64,000 bases of DNA from Pseudoneurospora amorphoporcata (taxonomy: Eukaryota; Ascomycota; Sordariomycetes; Sordariales; Sordariaceae): contig MU859106.1 of NCBI GenBank assembly GCA_033297205.1, forward strand, positions 124,001 through 188,000. The letters run 5' to 3'. Position 1 is the stretch's first letter. Each line of letters opens with the position of its first letter. The notes under the pieces are model-generated. The model ran no database searches and had not been told where the DNA came from. It saw nothing but the letters and a program-made list of their open reading frames with translations. Below, one piece after another: positions 1 to 10,489 of this stretch. The translations under genes and the position numbers were made by a program.

Positions 1-188
1 TGCACCCGCGGCCGGCAGAATGAATCGAGGTAAGTTCGCGCATCGTCGTGCCTCCGTTCATTTCATTTTAAACTTGCAGCTGGACAGCAGGCATTGTCCC
101 TGTCAAGGAACTGCTGACAGCGGTCAAGGGCAGTCACCAGCGACAAGGCCGTTGGATCGCGGCCAACTTCACAGTTATTTACTGGTAG
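1..188 (+). CDS. Possible 3' end of a gene entering from the left (partial)
   Basis: A GTAAGT donor at 30 and a TTGCAG acceptor ending at 79 define a plausible 50-nt intron. Joining the flanks gives one open frame that ends at a TAG at 186-188, with a C-terminus reading ...WIAANFTVIYW. No domain can be recognised in about 45 residues, and the start lies outside the window. The splice signals are the only support, so this could equally be non-coding sequence. Confidence 0.25.
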
Positions 189-1799
189 GACGGAAAGTCG
201 GCGCGGAGATACCCTCCGGATGATTTGCTACGGACCGCTTTGCTGAAGAGACATCTCCAGACCTATTTACAACTAACACCATCATTTTCAAGAAGCGAGC
301 TAGAAACGACAGTCCTCCTATACGAAAGTCTTGCCCGCTTCGTGGGCGATAATCCTAATATCTCCGAAGCCATACAGAGCTTCCCGGGGACAAGCAATCG
401 ATCTAAATATGTACCCAAGCACCATCTTCAGCGGACTGTCGCCCGTGAATCTTCGGTTCGTTTGACAGAACTCTCCCATTCTCTCTCCAGCACAATCAAA
501 AACTCTTCACCCATCCCGTGTTCCCCGACCTTCTCTTCCTCGATTTTATCCACTCGCAGGAACTAGTTGCGGAACGATGACCGAAGATCGCAAAATGCGA
601 GAACCGGTGGTCGGTTCGTGGTGGAGTTCCCTCAATTTCCCAACAGTGGAGATATCTTCAACTTCGAGCCAAACAAGCGCAGCTGAAGTTCCAACATTTT
701 CAACACCACCTTGCCATCAACATCGTATTCCCAGCATGTTCACATCTTCACATGCAGATCTCTCGAGATCCCGGTTCATCTGATCGAATTTCGGCCATGT
801 GCTCGCGTGACGGCTACGCCAGATCGAGTTTAAACCGCATCTAGGTTGCCATGCTGATTTCCCACGATGCTACTCTTCCACGAGAATCCCGGGACCTACG
901 CTCCTACATACACGAGAACGACGAATCTCCATCTCACCGTTTTCTAGACATTTGGCAAGTGTGCATTTGCGTCATCATTACCATCTAACAATCTCAACCT
1001 TGGAAGTTTCTCTGAACAGTAATTTTACTTATCGTCCACACTAGAGACATGTGGTTCTTGATCGAAGGAAGTCATCGCGATCCATTTGATCACTCTCGGC
1101 CTCTCTTCCGTACTAGTAGTGTGGACAGTAGGCCCGGGTTTCACCGCGCAGTACCTAACCTCTGCCCTGTCCTCCCCGGCGGCGAGACCCGTGAGATTAT
1201 GGGCCATCATATTACGTATTGGACTGAACGTCCACTTCCGTTCTCAAACCCGGCCCGGACACGCCGGGACATCCTCCGGCTCGGTTCGGTACTGAAGAAA
1301 TGAACACCGAGGGAAAGTTCTGGAGTGAGCCGAAGGTCAGTGCTCAATGGTCCTTGAATGTCCGACGTCGATACCAAGAGGGAAGTGAAACGACCACCAT
1401 GTCTGTCGCAAGTCGGCGCTATGAAGGGGCCGCTATGAATAGCCAATGCAAGGGGTTCATTGCAATCGTGTACCACGTTTTCGAGTGCTTGATCGTACTT
1501 TATACATAGGACAGTTGTTGATTCCGGTGAATTCTTGTGGTGGCCCGCGATGGAAGTTTGCTCGAGTTGTCTGTTAGCGTTTCAGCAGTTCGAAACTCAC
1601 CATTGCTAGCCAAGAGAACTACCACGGAACCGAAGAACTGGGCAATGTCCGGGCAAAAAATAGGAGTCGATGAAGCAAATGGATAAATATAATATTCTCA
1701 TGGAATCCTTACAACTTCAAAACAAACAATATCAGAAACAGAAGCATATCTAATAAATTAGTATGAAAAGTAAAATACAAAGAAAAGAAAAATATTGGT
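189..1799. other. Intergenic, no gene recognised
   Basis: Several short open frames (up to about 113 codons, for example 225-566 and 1049-1303) overlap in different frames. None shows family similarity or splice-linked continuation. The last 150 bases (about 1650-1800) are noticeably A/T-rich. They include the T-run that would terminate Pol III transcription of the minus-strand tRNA-Asp. Confidence 0.5.
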
Positions 1800-1938
1800 C
1801 TCTCCCGCCGGGAATTGAACCCGGGTCTCGAGCGAATCGAACTGATGTTCAAGCTTGACAAGCTCACATACTGACCACTATACTACGGAAGACTTACAGC
1901 TGTGATCAGCTGTCGTAGTTAGTTGTTGGGAATTTCCA
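1796..1938. repeat. Left arm of inverted repeat carrying tRNA-Asp
   Basis: This arm contains the tRNA, about 5 bases of 3' flank and roughly 45 bases of 5' flank. It is repeated in inverted orientation at about 4467-4610. The first 28 bases upstream of both tRNAs are identical and include the palindrome ACAGCT-gtgatc-AGCTGT; similarity then fades over about 17 bases. Each arm is about 140 bp, below the few-hundred-bp length usually quoted for repeat-induced point mutation, which fits the absence of mutation between copies. Confidence 0.85.
1800..1892 (-). tRNA. tRNA-Asp(GTC) with intron, copy 1
   Basis: On the minus strand the sequence folds as a tRNA. The acceptor TCTTCCG pairs with CGGGAGA (one G-T pair) and the discriminator is G. 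The anticodon stem TGAGC/GCTCG encloses the loop TTGTCA+C with anticodon GTC, and the T-arm is CCGGG-TTCAATT-CCCGG. A 21-nt intron sits after position 37, the canonical place. The mature length is 72 nt. A T-rich Pol III terminator follows the 3' end. The sequence is identical to the copy at 4514-4606 on the other strand. Confidence 0.93.
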
Positions 1939-2400
1939 CGCTTGGTGGTCTTATAAGGTCAGTCGCAAATACACATGCCACCAGCAGCCAATATCACGAT
2001 ATTTCGGGGTGGCATTTGAGCCACATGCGCACCGGCTTTGCTTCTTGTCTTTTTTTGTTGGTAATGATCTTTTATCCTAAATAACGGTTGGTTGCTTTGT
2101 GATTCGAGCGCAATCTCTAGGTTGTGACCTCGGAGCTGGCGGAACAACTGGAGTTGCGCATCGCAGTTGAGCATCTCGCAATGGGATGCCCACATGGCGG
2201 TGTTTACCCAACCAAGCTTGCTGGAAAACGGGTGCACTTGCAAGTCCATCATCAATCAGAGAACTGATATTTTCTCGCACAACAAAATGATCTGGAACGA
2301 AATGACTTTATATGCAATGCCAAACTATGAACCAAGTTTTCTTATCAATCGTACATCCCCCTCTCTCCGTACATATACTCCCCAATTTTTCACCTCTCAT
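1939..2400. other. Intergenic between tRNA-Asp copy 1 and the oxygenase gene
   Basis: Nothing beyond short chance open frames is seen. It probably holds the 3' UTR of the minus-strand oxygenase gene that ends at 2401. Confidence 0.5.
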
Positions 2401-3635
2401 CTAAGCCATCAAAGCAATATGCTTCAACTCCTCCTGCACCAGCTCGCCGACCTTCATCGGGGGGTACGTCTTCTCCTCGCCCTCATCCCTGCCCAAATTA
2501 AACTGCTCGGCCCTCAACCTGTGCGCCTCCTCAGCGAGCTTAGGAATAGGGGCAAGATCATGATCCGAGTTCAGATGCCAGAAGAAAGTCGAGCTAATCC
2601 TGATCAGCGGGCGGTCGGGAAATTGCTGCTTGCGCTTCTCAATGACCTCGACGGTGCGCTCGTTGACCACGACCTCGTGGAAGCCGGCCTTGATCAGGCC
2701 ACCGGTGATGTGCTCGAGCTGCTTGCCGGCTTGCACCAACAAATAATTGCCGGGAGGAATCTTGACGGCGATGCGCTTGCCCGTGTTGCGGGCCCAGATG
2801 TGCAGACCCGGGTAGCGCGAGCGGCCGTGGATGGTGAGGAAGTTGAGGTCGGTGTGGAAGCCGGCGAGGATGGTGTCCTTTTGGCCGTACTTCTCAAGGT
2901 CGGAGGCGGTAGGGGCGAGGAGGTGGGGGCTGTTTTGGGAAGGAAGAATGTTAGTTCTCGTGTTGGGATGCAAAAAGTAAAGTGCTTTGGGGAGTTGTTG
3001 TAGACGTACCCGTATTTGCCTTCATCCTTAAAGGTGCCAGCAGGCAGGCCGAGGCCAAGGGCAGTCATCTCAGTGAGACCCTCAACGGCGCTCTTCATCG
3101 AGGTACCCCACTGCTCCATGGCCGGGTTCCAGCGCTCCTTGATGTGTGGCGCCTGAGGAACGACATTCTCAGAGTTCAAGCCGGGGAATTTGGTCTCGTA
3201 GGGCGGCTGCTCAGCCATGCGCCAGAAGAAGCGGCACTTGGGATCGGGGTGGTGGCCGGAAATGTCCAATGGCCTCTCCTCGGGCGCAAGACGCTGGATG
3301 ACGTTCAGGCATGGCTCGTCGACGGCGCACTTGGGCTTCTCGGTGTTCTCCAGAGTGACACCAATCTGCCAGCTCAACTCGGGACGCTCATCCTTGCGGA
3401 GCTCCTCTTCGGGCTGCGCAAAGTAGTCTTCGAGGAGATCGAGGAAGGTCTCGTTGTCCTTCTCTGCGACGCGCGAATCGTGGAGCACGAGGGCGCCGTA
3501 GGTGATGAGAGCCTTCGCGGCCTTTTCGCACTCGGCCTTGACTTCGGGGGAGTCGACGGGGTGGTTGAGGTAGACGTCGAGGTCGATGACCGGAAGGTCC
3601 ATGGAAATTTCCTGGGGAAGAAGAAGGTTGCTCAT
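2401..3635 (-). CDS. 2-oxoglutarate/Fe(II)-dependent oxygenase (isopenicillin-N-synthase-like)
   Basis: Two exons (3635-3010 and 2929-2401) are joined across an 80-nt GTACGT...ACAG intron, giving 384 residues. The N-terminal half has the DIOX_N-like segment (PVIDLDVYLNH...). The C-terminal half has the double-stranded beta-helix with metal ligands H234-x-D236 (FHTDLNF) and H282 (QLEHITGG). R319-x-S321 (IRISS) matches the 2-oxoglutarate/substrate-binding RxS motif. The catalytic set is therefore complete. The family hydroxylates, desaturates or ring-closes small molecules; the substrate cannot be read from sequence. The start at 3635 is chosen because the upstream in-frame extension looks non-conserved. 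The gene stands alone between two inverted tRNA-Asp copies, with no biosynthetic cluster around it. Confidence 0.9.
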
Positions 3636-4513
3636 AGTGAATGCGGGGGTGGGGTTGATTTGCCGGCACTGCAGATGCGCTGTGATCAGGGGGTTCGAGG
3701 GTATGCGATGCGCCAAAGTCAACAACACAAGAAAGTTCGATATTCAAAAAAAGAAAGAGACGTGGTTTGGGGAATTTGTTAATGACAGATTCTGGGACGC
3801 AAAGATATGGCCACTTCTCCAGATATCAAGGTTCAAGGCTTCTCGACATTTTTTTTTTTTCGTTCTGGGCAAAGCGTGAAAAGATTCTGGTCGCGACCAT
3901 GACAAGCCCAAACAGGAAGGTCCCCCGCATAACCTGGCGATGAAGTCAAATGGTGCCTGTGACGTGCCTCTAATCTGGTAATTCTGGGCGCATCTGGGTG
4001 CAACCAACATCAAGCCAAGCCCAAATTCTCCGCCTGACTACCGAAGAACTGCCAGGAGCTGCCAGAAACTGCAAAGGGTGAGCCCTGAATCCGGCGATAT
4101 CCGCCAACATCCGCTCATCTGAAGGTGTCTGGATTCTGGTGGCGAACGTAATCAAGTGCCTCGCCCCGAGATATGAGCTTCAAACGCACTGGTGGGATGG
4201 GCTTTTGCCTGTTATCTGCCTGGGGCGAAGATTCACATGATGCCAAAATGGACAACGGCCGGAGAGGGAGGTAGGGAAAGGGTTGGTGATAATGCGCACC
4301 ATGGAGTTTGTTGTTTGGGGAGAAGACCAGAAAAGCCGAAGCCAAGCCAACAATCATGGCCATTTCAAAGGAAAGGGAAATAATCGATGTGGCCAGCAAT
4401 TGCCGTTCTGCGACTGTCTTCTGCAAAACCCACCAGATAAACTTGGGACCACATAAGTAAAACATCCAGGGAAACTTCCAACAACAACTACGACAGCTGA
4501 TCACAGCTGTAAG
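3636..4513. other. Intergenic between the oxygenase gene and tRNA-Asp copy 2
   Basis: This is the promoter and leader side of the oxygenase gene, with a T11 tract near 3850. Overlapping open frames of 60-130 codons show no recognisable protein. The last ~45 bases are the right arm of the tRNA inverted repeat. Confidence 0.5.
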
Positions 4514-4610
4514 TCTTCCGTAGTATAGTGGTCAGTATGTGAGCTTGTCAAGCTTGAACATCAGTTCGATTCGCTCGAGACCCGGGTTCAATTCCCGGCG
4601 GGAGAGACCA
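4467..4610. repeat. Right arm of inverted repeat carrying tRNA-Asp
   Basis: This is the reverse complement of the arm at 1796-1938: same tRNA, same GACCA immediately 3' and a near-identical 5' flank with the ACAGCT/AGCTGT palindrome. The arms are separated by about 2.5 kb containing only the oxygenase gene. Confidence 0.85.
4514..4606 (+). tRNA. tRNA-Asp(GTC) with intron, copy 2
   Basis: The sequence is identical to the minus-strand copy at 1800-1892, including the 21-nt intron after position 37. A TTTTT Pol III terminator begins at about 4613. Both copies have intact stems and consensus T-loops, so both are expected to be functional. Confidence 0.93.
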
Positions 4611-4855
4611 ACCTTTTTCTTTTTCTTATCCCACTGCGTCCAATACTTGTCGGGGATCGAAAATAATATCTTGTTTGCCCTGAACTGGTATTTTTATTTT
4701 GATTATCTCGTTCCTGGTTCTATATGATGGCATAATTCCCAAAGTAAAGCATCCGAGTTATGTCTCAACCGCAGTCAACCGAATTGCTTCTCTCCCCCTT
4801 CTACTCGACATCTGATCTTGATCTTCGTTCCACTTGACTTCACACAATTCTCACA

Positions 4856-6184
4856 TCACATCAAAACCCCGGGCCAAGTATTCGTATCAGGCGGCTGCTT
4901 ATACCAAGCACGATTCCTCGATCTCTCCACCCTCTCGTCCCGCTCCCCTCCATGCTCTCCTCCCCCTCCTCCCCCAACAACCCTAATACCGCCATTGTCT
5001 CCTCCCGAAGAGCTTGGAGGCGCCGATTGTCCACTAGTAGCACTAGCTGCTCCTAACGGAATGTTTTCCGACGTCTGACTTTGGTTTTCAAGCGACTTGT
5101 TTCCTGTTGTGTTCTGGGGTCGAGTCACTCGGGAAAGGGTTGATAGGGAGAGGATGCAGGCGGCGATGATTGTGAGGGCGGATTCGGCGGTTGAGTGGTA
5201 GATCAGGGGGGCGGTGGTGACTTGGTTGTTGTTAGTTAGTGATGGTGCCATTGGGGGAGGGAGGTGTTGCTTACATGTAAAATCTGATGAAGTGAGGCCG
5301 GAGATTACGGTTGCTTTCATTACGGCGGTGACCCCGGAGCTGTTGGTTTGTTAGAGAGGATGTCCAGCGTTTGGCTACGTAGGAGGAAGACATACAGAAG
5401 AGCGACGATGATGGCTATGGAAATGCCGAGTTTTTCTTTCCACCGTAGCATCTGGAGTTGATGGAATAGTGACAATGGCAAGAGAGCTAGGATGAAGTCT
5501 ATGGCTGCGGAGTATCCTACATAGAAAGGCCAGTCAGTATGCTGAGCTGGAGGGCGTTAATGAAGACAGACACATACCAGCAGCAAACATAGCATACTGC
5601 GGATAAACCTGATTATCCCAACACGTCCCCTCCATGTAGGCATCCCACGTCTTAGCAGCCGGCGAGCACCGGATCCACATGAAGAGAGCGTTGACGATCA
5701 AAAAGACATGGATGGTGGCCACGCCGAGCCAGAGGAGGTCTTTGGTCCATCTGCCCGACAGCAGCCGGAGCAGCGTGAGGGCGAACGAGGTCTTGCTCCA
5801 TACTGAGGCGAGGATGGAGAGGGTGCCGATGAAGTTGCCGATGAGACCGATGGCAGGGAGGGTTTTCTCGGGGATGGCTTGGACGTGTTTGCCGAGGCCT
5901 TTGGAGATGGCGATGGTGGTGATGAAGGTGGAAGTTTTGAGGACAAACTGCATAAAGTGTCAGTCAGTCGTGCCATAGAGTCTTGAAATTGGAGAGACAC
6001 AGAGAGAGAGAGAGACAGGACTTACCCATGAGAGAGAACAAACATAGTCATCCCACCATAGCTTAGACTTGGTCTTCTTGGACCGAATCTTCCATACTGT
6101 CCTGACAATCAAGGATAGCGCTGCTAAACCGGTAAGTGTCCAAGTAATGGTGAGGATCTCGGATCCTCGATTTTCAGATTCCAT
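4856..6184 (-). CDS. Rhodopsin-like seven-helix integral membrane protein (fungal rhodopsin-domain/SAT4 family)
   Basis: Five exons are joined: 6184-6026, 5947-5578, 5516-5396, 5339-5275 and 5220-4856. The introns are 78, 61, 56 and 54 nt with canonical borders, and the protein has 359 residues. Hydrophobic helices and the family's hallmark segments are present: WWDDYVC after helix 1-2, a CWDNQVYPQY loop, LPLSLFHQLQMLRWKEK, and DFTF...IYHSTAESALTIIAACI. Removing the fourth intron is what restores the conserved DFT(F/Y) motif; unspliced, it would insert 18 odd residues. The tail is Ser/Gly-rich and probably cytoplasmic. Members are often called PTH11-like or SAT4-like and mostly have no assigned ligand. 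The first intron contains a (GA)n tract. Confidence 0.87.
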
Positions 6185-7434
6185 CTTACAAACGAAAGTG
6201 GTAGTGATAGTGATAGTGGTAGAAAGAGAAGAGCAGCAGCAAAACCGCCCTCCATGGGTTAAGGGTTGAGGACGTGTGCCAGACTGAGACCTACCAGGGA
6301 GGGAGGGGTTCTGGGTTCAACAAGCTGTCAAGAGATGTCTTATAGAAAGAACAAATTCCTTGGACGAAGCTTGCGATACACAACATGATGCAATCTGTTC
6401 GGGCCCATGGTTGCGTGGTGCCGAAGGTCACACATGACTACCCTAGTGACCGTCGACCCCGAAGAGGGAGAGAGAGGAGAGCTCGAGGCGAGGTAGGTAT
6501 GTAGGAAGCCTAACTTGGGACACATTGACATACTGCTGGATCCCTTTTTGGTAATCGCCTCGGAGTCGAAACTCTGGAGACGGCTGCAATCCGCAACCGG
6601 GGCCGAGAGCATCCTCACGCTCACCGGGTCAAAACAGCTTTTCCCGTGTCCGAGGTTGTACTTGTTTTGCTGGCGGGCGGTCACGGCTGGTAGTGTCACG
6701 ATAGGGTCCCTCCGGTGACCAGTCCTCCAGTCCTTTGGCTCGCTTTTGATGTTGTACGGACGCTTGCAACGGCGATAACACCCCCTATTGTTGTCATTTG
6801 GGGAAACACATCAGCCGGCTTGATCATACACCCACCTTCCTTTTTCTTGTGATACCCGTGTGTTATGGTTCCTCAAGATTGCTGTCGGTATGGGACTGGA
6901 CTGTGAGTGAGCTCAGGCGACCACCATAGCCGTGTGATTAATCCAAGTCTCATTGCATATGCCGTTTGATCTTGATTGCAAATCCCAATGGCGGGATCGT
7001 CAGGTACGAACCCGATGCCGAACCCACCATGTCGAGGCGGGAGGATGTTGGCTGCCACCCATATCACAGGTGCTGCCCCTTCCTTCAACAGGACGGGACT
7101 TACAGAGTTGATTGTGTGCTCAAATCGCATTGTTTGATTTCCTTGTGTCCTTACTTGCAGGGAAAGAGGTCTAGCCAAGGGCTGATCCATCCCGAAGCGA
7201 GTTGCCATTGGGACCCGGGGGGTATAAGAAGCCATATCAAGATGTCAACAGGGGCATTGTGAATACCGACAACGGTTCGTAACCTGCTTTCCGGGCTGGT
7301 CAATGCAATTGCCAAATCCAAGGCTGAGCGTGAAAGACCAGTAATTTGAGCGCGAAGTCTGGAAAATCTGTGAGGGTTCATTTGCACGTCGTGTCGTTCC
7401 TTCCTCGCGTTCATCGATGTAAAGAAGAAGAAGA
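6185..7434. other. Intergenic upstream of the adhesin-like pseudogene
   Basis: No gene is recognised. Open frames at 6340-6699 (-) and 6873-7235 (-) lack family features. A TATA-like GGTATAAG lies near 7220, about 210 bases before the ATG of the pseudogene. Confidence 0.45.
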
Positions 7435-9456
7435 ATGACAAGAAGGAGCATCTGGCTTGCTATCTTGGCCCAAGCTTTCGCTGCGCAATGCTCGAATGAC
7501 AGCTGTCTTGGCGGTAGTTTGCCCTGTAGCCAGCTGCTAGCGGGTGCGTGCTGTTGACGACGTAACCGCCTCGTTTCAACCTTACGAGGTCGAACTCGAA
7601 CTCCCCATCACTTGTCCTTCCCTGAGCTTCAAGCTTCCCCAACGGGAACACCCATCAGGAGGACGACCACGACCACGGTGCATGTGACCAGCACAAAGAG
7701 CGTCGCGACTCTTACACTAACTACATCGCTCTGCTACCATTACTGGGCAGACAAGGAAGACGAGTTCCATCACTTCCGAGACTGACGACAGTGGAAACCA
7801 TATTGATCTTATTAACAGGGATGGACTGGGCTCCTTACTCGGGCAGGCTCTCCAGGAGCGGCGGGTGACTACGAGCCCAACCCCGACGACACTACCTCTG
7901 TATGCGACAGAATGCGCCTCGGAAGCCGATTACTCCTCGGCATGTTCTTGTCTGGGGCTCTCTCAAGTCGCCAAGGCCGCTGCTTAGCCAGTCAATACGA
8001 AGACGGTCGCGAACGTTAATCTGCCGCCGTTCTTCGCCAACAGCACACACCCAGCAGGAAACGGGACAGGGACGATTGGAAGTACGATATACACGGGGAA
8101 GCCTGGCAGAAAAACCAGTTCAACGCGTCCAACAACACTGTTTACGAGCAGACTGACCTCTTCCAAAGGAGCAAGCAGTGGTTCGGACTTGAGCAGCGTC
8201 TCCAGAACGTCAACCCTCTCGGGCTCCAAAGCAACTTCCAAAGGAGAAAGCAGTGGCTCAGGGTCGAAAAACGTTTCCAGCTTGTCACAGTCTTCGACCG
8301 CCAAAACGACTGTCCATGTGGTTACCATTGCAGCACTTACGACGACAAAACAGCCTATAAGGGTCAACACGAAGTCGACTCTCGGTCAGATAACGGGAAA
8401 GACCACAGGGGCTCATTACACCAACTCTACTGCAGCTCTAGCAACAGCATCTGCAATTATCGTCTTCCTCATGGCTCAACGCCACCACGAGTGCCAAATA
8501 TCCTATCCCCGTAAACAGTACAGCGTCATGGTATAACGGGACCTCCGCCAGCTTAACAATGGTAGGCACCGGAACGGGAGTGATCAAGACTACCGCGAGC
8601 GTCAAGTTCCCGATCCCTTATAACATCATGGTACAACGGGACATCAACGAGCTTTTCTGCCACCGGGCACTGGGACACGAGTCTTCCTCACAATCGGCAC
8701 AGGAGTAATTATAACAACCGCTCCATTCGCATACCCAACATCAACCAGCGCCCGCATTCCCTTCCCCTTTAACACCACAGCCTTCTGGTTCAATGGAACA
8801 GCAACAACGGCTTTACCCGCCCAAGGCACCGGTACGGGAATCGGCACAGGAATATTAGTTACTGGCACTGGCTATTACAACACCTCCACCCCTACCTCCA
8901 CATTAAGTGCCTCCCCCACAGCAACAGAAGACCTAACCTGCGGCGAAACCTCCACCCCTTTCTCCCTCCGCGTTTCTCAACCCGGCGGTACCTTTAACAA
9001 AATTGGTTCGTCCACGTCGTTGGTAACGGGCTGCTTTTTACCAGCAGCCAGTCTCAAGCTAGCTCGCTTAGTGTGGCGGGGACCGGACATTTGTGTGCGG
9101 TGGGGTATAACGACTCAAATGAAAAGCCGAGGGTTGCTGCTGTTGCCAGCGCCGGTGGTACGGGAGATGGGACGGGCGATGAAGAGGGTGGTGAGGGTCC
9201 GGTCTGGATGTTAAGGCAGGGAACGTTGAAGGCTTAATGGGAGGATTATAAAGCTTTGGAGTGTACGACGGAAGGGGAAGAGGGGTTGAGTTGTAGGCCT
9301 GCTAATTCTCCTACGAGTGCGGGTGCGGGTGCGAGTGCGGGTGGTGGAGGAGGGTGGGTTGGGTGTGGGTTGATGTTGAGTTTGGGAGATGATATTGATG
9401 TAGGGTATGGGGGGTTGAATTGCTCGAGTGTTTCTTTGGAGGTTGTAGAGACTTGA
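7435..9456 (+). pseudogene. Degenerate gene for a secreted Ser/Thr-rich, adhesin-like cell-surface protein
   Basis: An ATG at 7435 starts a good signal peptide (MTRRSIWLAILAQAFA) followed by a Cys-containing head, then TGA at 7555-7557. In the same frame comes a Thr-rich run (TTTTTVHVTSTKS near 7663). After a frameshift the second frame reads ...PTPTTLPLYATECASE and ADYSSACSCLGLSQ, typical of fungal Ser/Thr-rich wall proteins, then TAG at 7985-7987 and an open Ser-rich stretch to 8536. About 8460-8900 holds degenerate repeats of a PIPxNxTxSWYNGT-like unit, scattered over three frames. A last frame gives NWFVHVVGNGLLFTSS, a Gly-rich linker and the end at 9456, interrupted by TAA at 9235. The many disablements rule out intron splicing as the explanation. 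The parent function (adhesion or wall structure) is inferred from composition. Confidence 0.65.
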
Positions 9457-9699
9457 GGGGGGTATGAGGTAGATAATGTTTGGATTAATGATATTTGATT
9501 TTGATTTGAAAAGTGTATTATTACAACCTGGAATTTGTGAAAGATAAAAAGCTCTTGGTAAGCTTCCCTTCCCTTCCTTTTCCATTCTAATTCCCGCTCG
9601 TGCTTTATGAAACATAACTTTTCCTTTTGACCCCAATGCTCCATTATACTTTTGTTTTCATTAGAACCCTCTTCTAATAGCCGTCACCGACCAAACCAA

Positions 9700-10489
9700 C
9701 TAAGCCCTCTCCTTCCCCAAATCCAACCCCCCCTTCCTTCTCCTCGGTTGCCCGTGCCCAACACCACTACTCCCACTTAACACCTGCCTCAAACCACTCA
9801 ACCCATTCAACAACCTACTACTCGACAACGCAGACTCGTGGGTGCCGGTAGATGATGAGATGGACATGGAGCTCCAGACACTACTCCTCCTTCGTTCCCT
9901 TTCTCGTTTACTTTCGTGATCTTGGTGTTGGTGATGCTGGTCCAAGTCAGTGCTGTCGCTGTGGCTGTTGATGAAGTGGTGAGGTCGGTAGTGGCGGTAG
10001 TGATAGCGGTAGTGGAAGTTTGAATGGTGTGGGCTTTGGCTTCTTTGGGAATGGGTCTGGGAAACCTCGTTGTCGTCGTAGTTATCGTTTGAGTTGTTGG
10101 TGGAGCCGTCTGTGTCTGTTTCTGAAGGCGACTCGGGTTGATCATGATGAGGATGGGATTCGTGGATGCTTGGTGGTATATTGACGGGGAGGATTGCTTC
10201 TTCTCTTGAGCCTGTTGGGTAGTGTTAGTTTCATTCAGGCAGGCATACACTTGAGGACCGACCGGGGGAAAAGGTAGCAGCAGCAGCAGCAGCAGGTGAC
10301 CACAGAAAAAGAAAGGAAATATGAAAGGGGAGAAGACGAAGAGAAACAACGGAAGAAAAGGGCAGACATACGGATATTCCCAGCCCCACCCCTCCCGAAT
10401 GATCGTCGACGGTTCATGTACTCGTCGCTCATGAACTGAGGGTTCATGGTGGGTGTGGATCGGCGGGCAAGGAGCTCTGAGAGTTTCAT
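9700..10489 (-). CDS. Small RGGAGN-motif protein (DUF3602-like)
   Basis: Two exons (10489-10372 and 10211-9700) flank a 160-nt GTATGT...AACAG intron with a CTAAC branch site, giving 209 residues. The N-terminus carries the motif SFGRGGAGNIR, which I associate with the fungal DUF3602 family of small disordered proteins. The rest is hydrophilic: acidic/Asn-rich (DNYDDNE), then His/Tyr-rich, a basic KRERERRR segment and a Ser-rich tail. No catalytic motif, signal peptide or membrane span is seen. Function is unknown. The exon join keeps the frame through ...NIRSREEAILPV.... The family name rests on one short motif. Confidence 0.75.

Noticed and set aside
2167..3782. Plus-strand frames of 278 and 266 codons
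   Set aside because: Antisense of the 2OG oxygenase, whose catalytic residues are intact on the minus strand.
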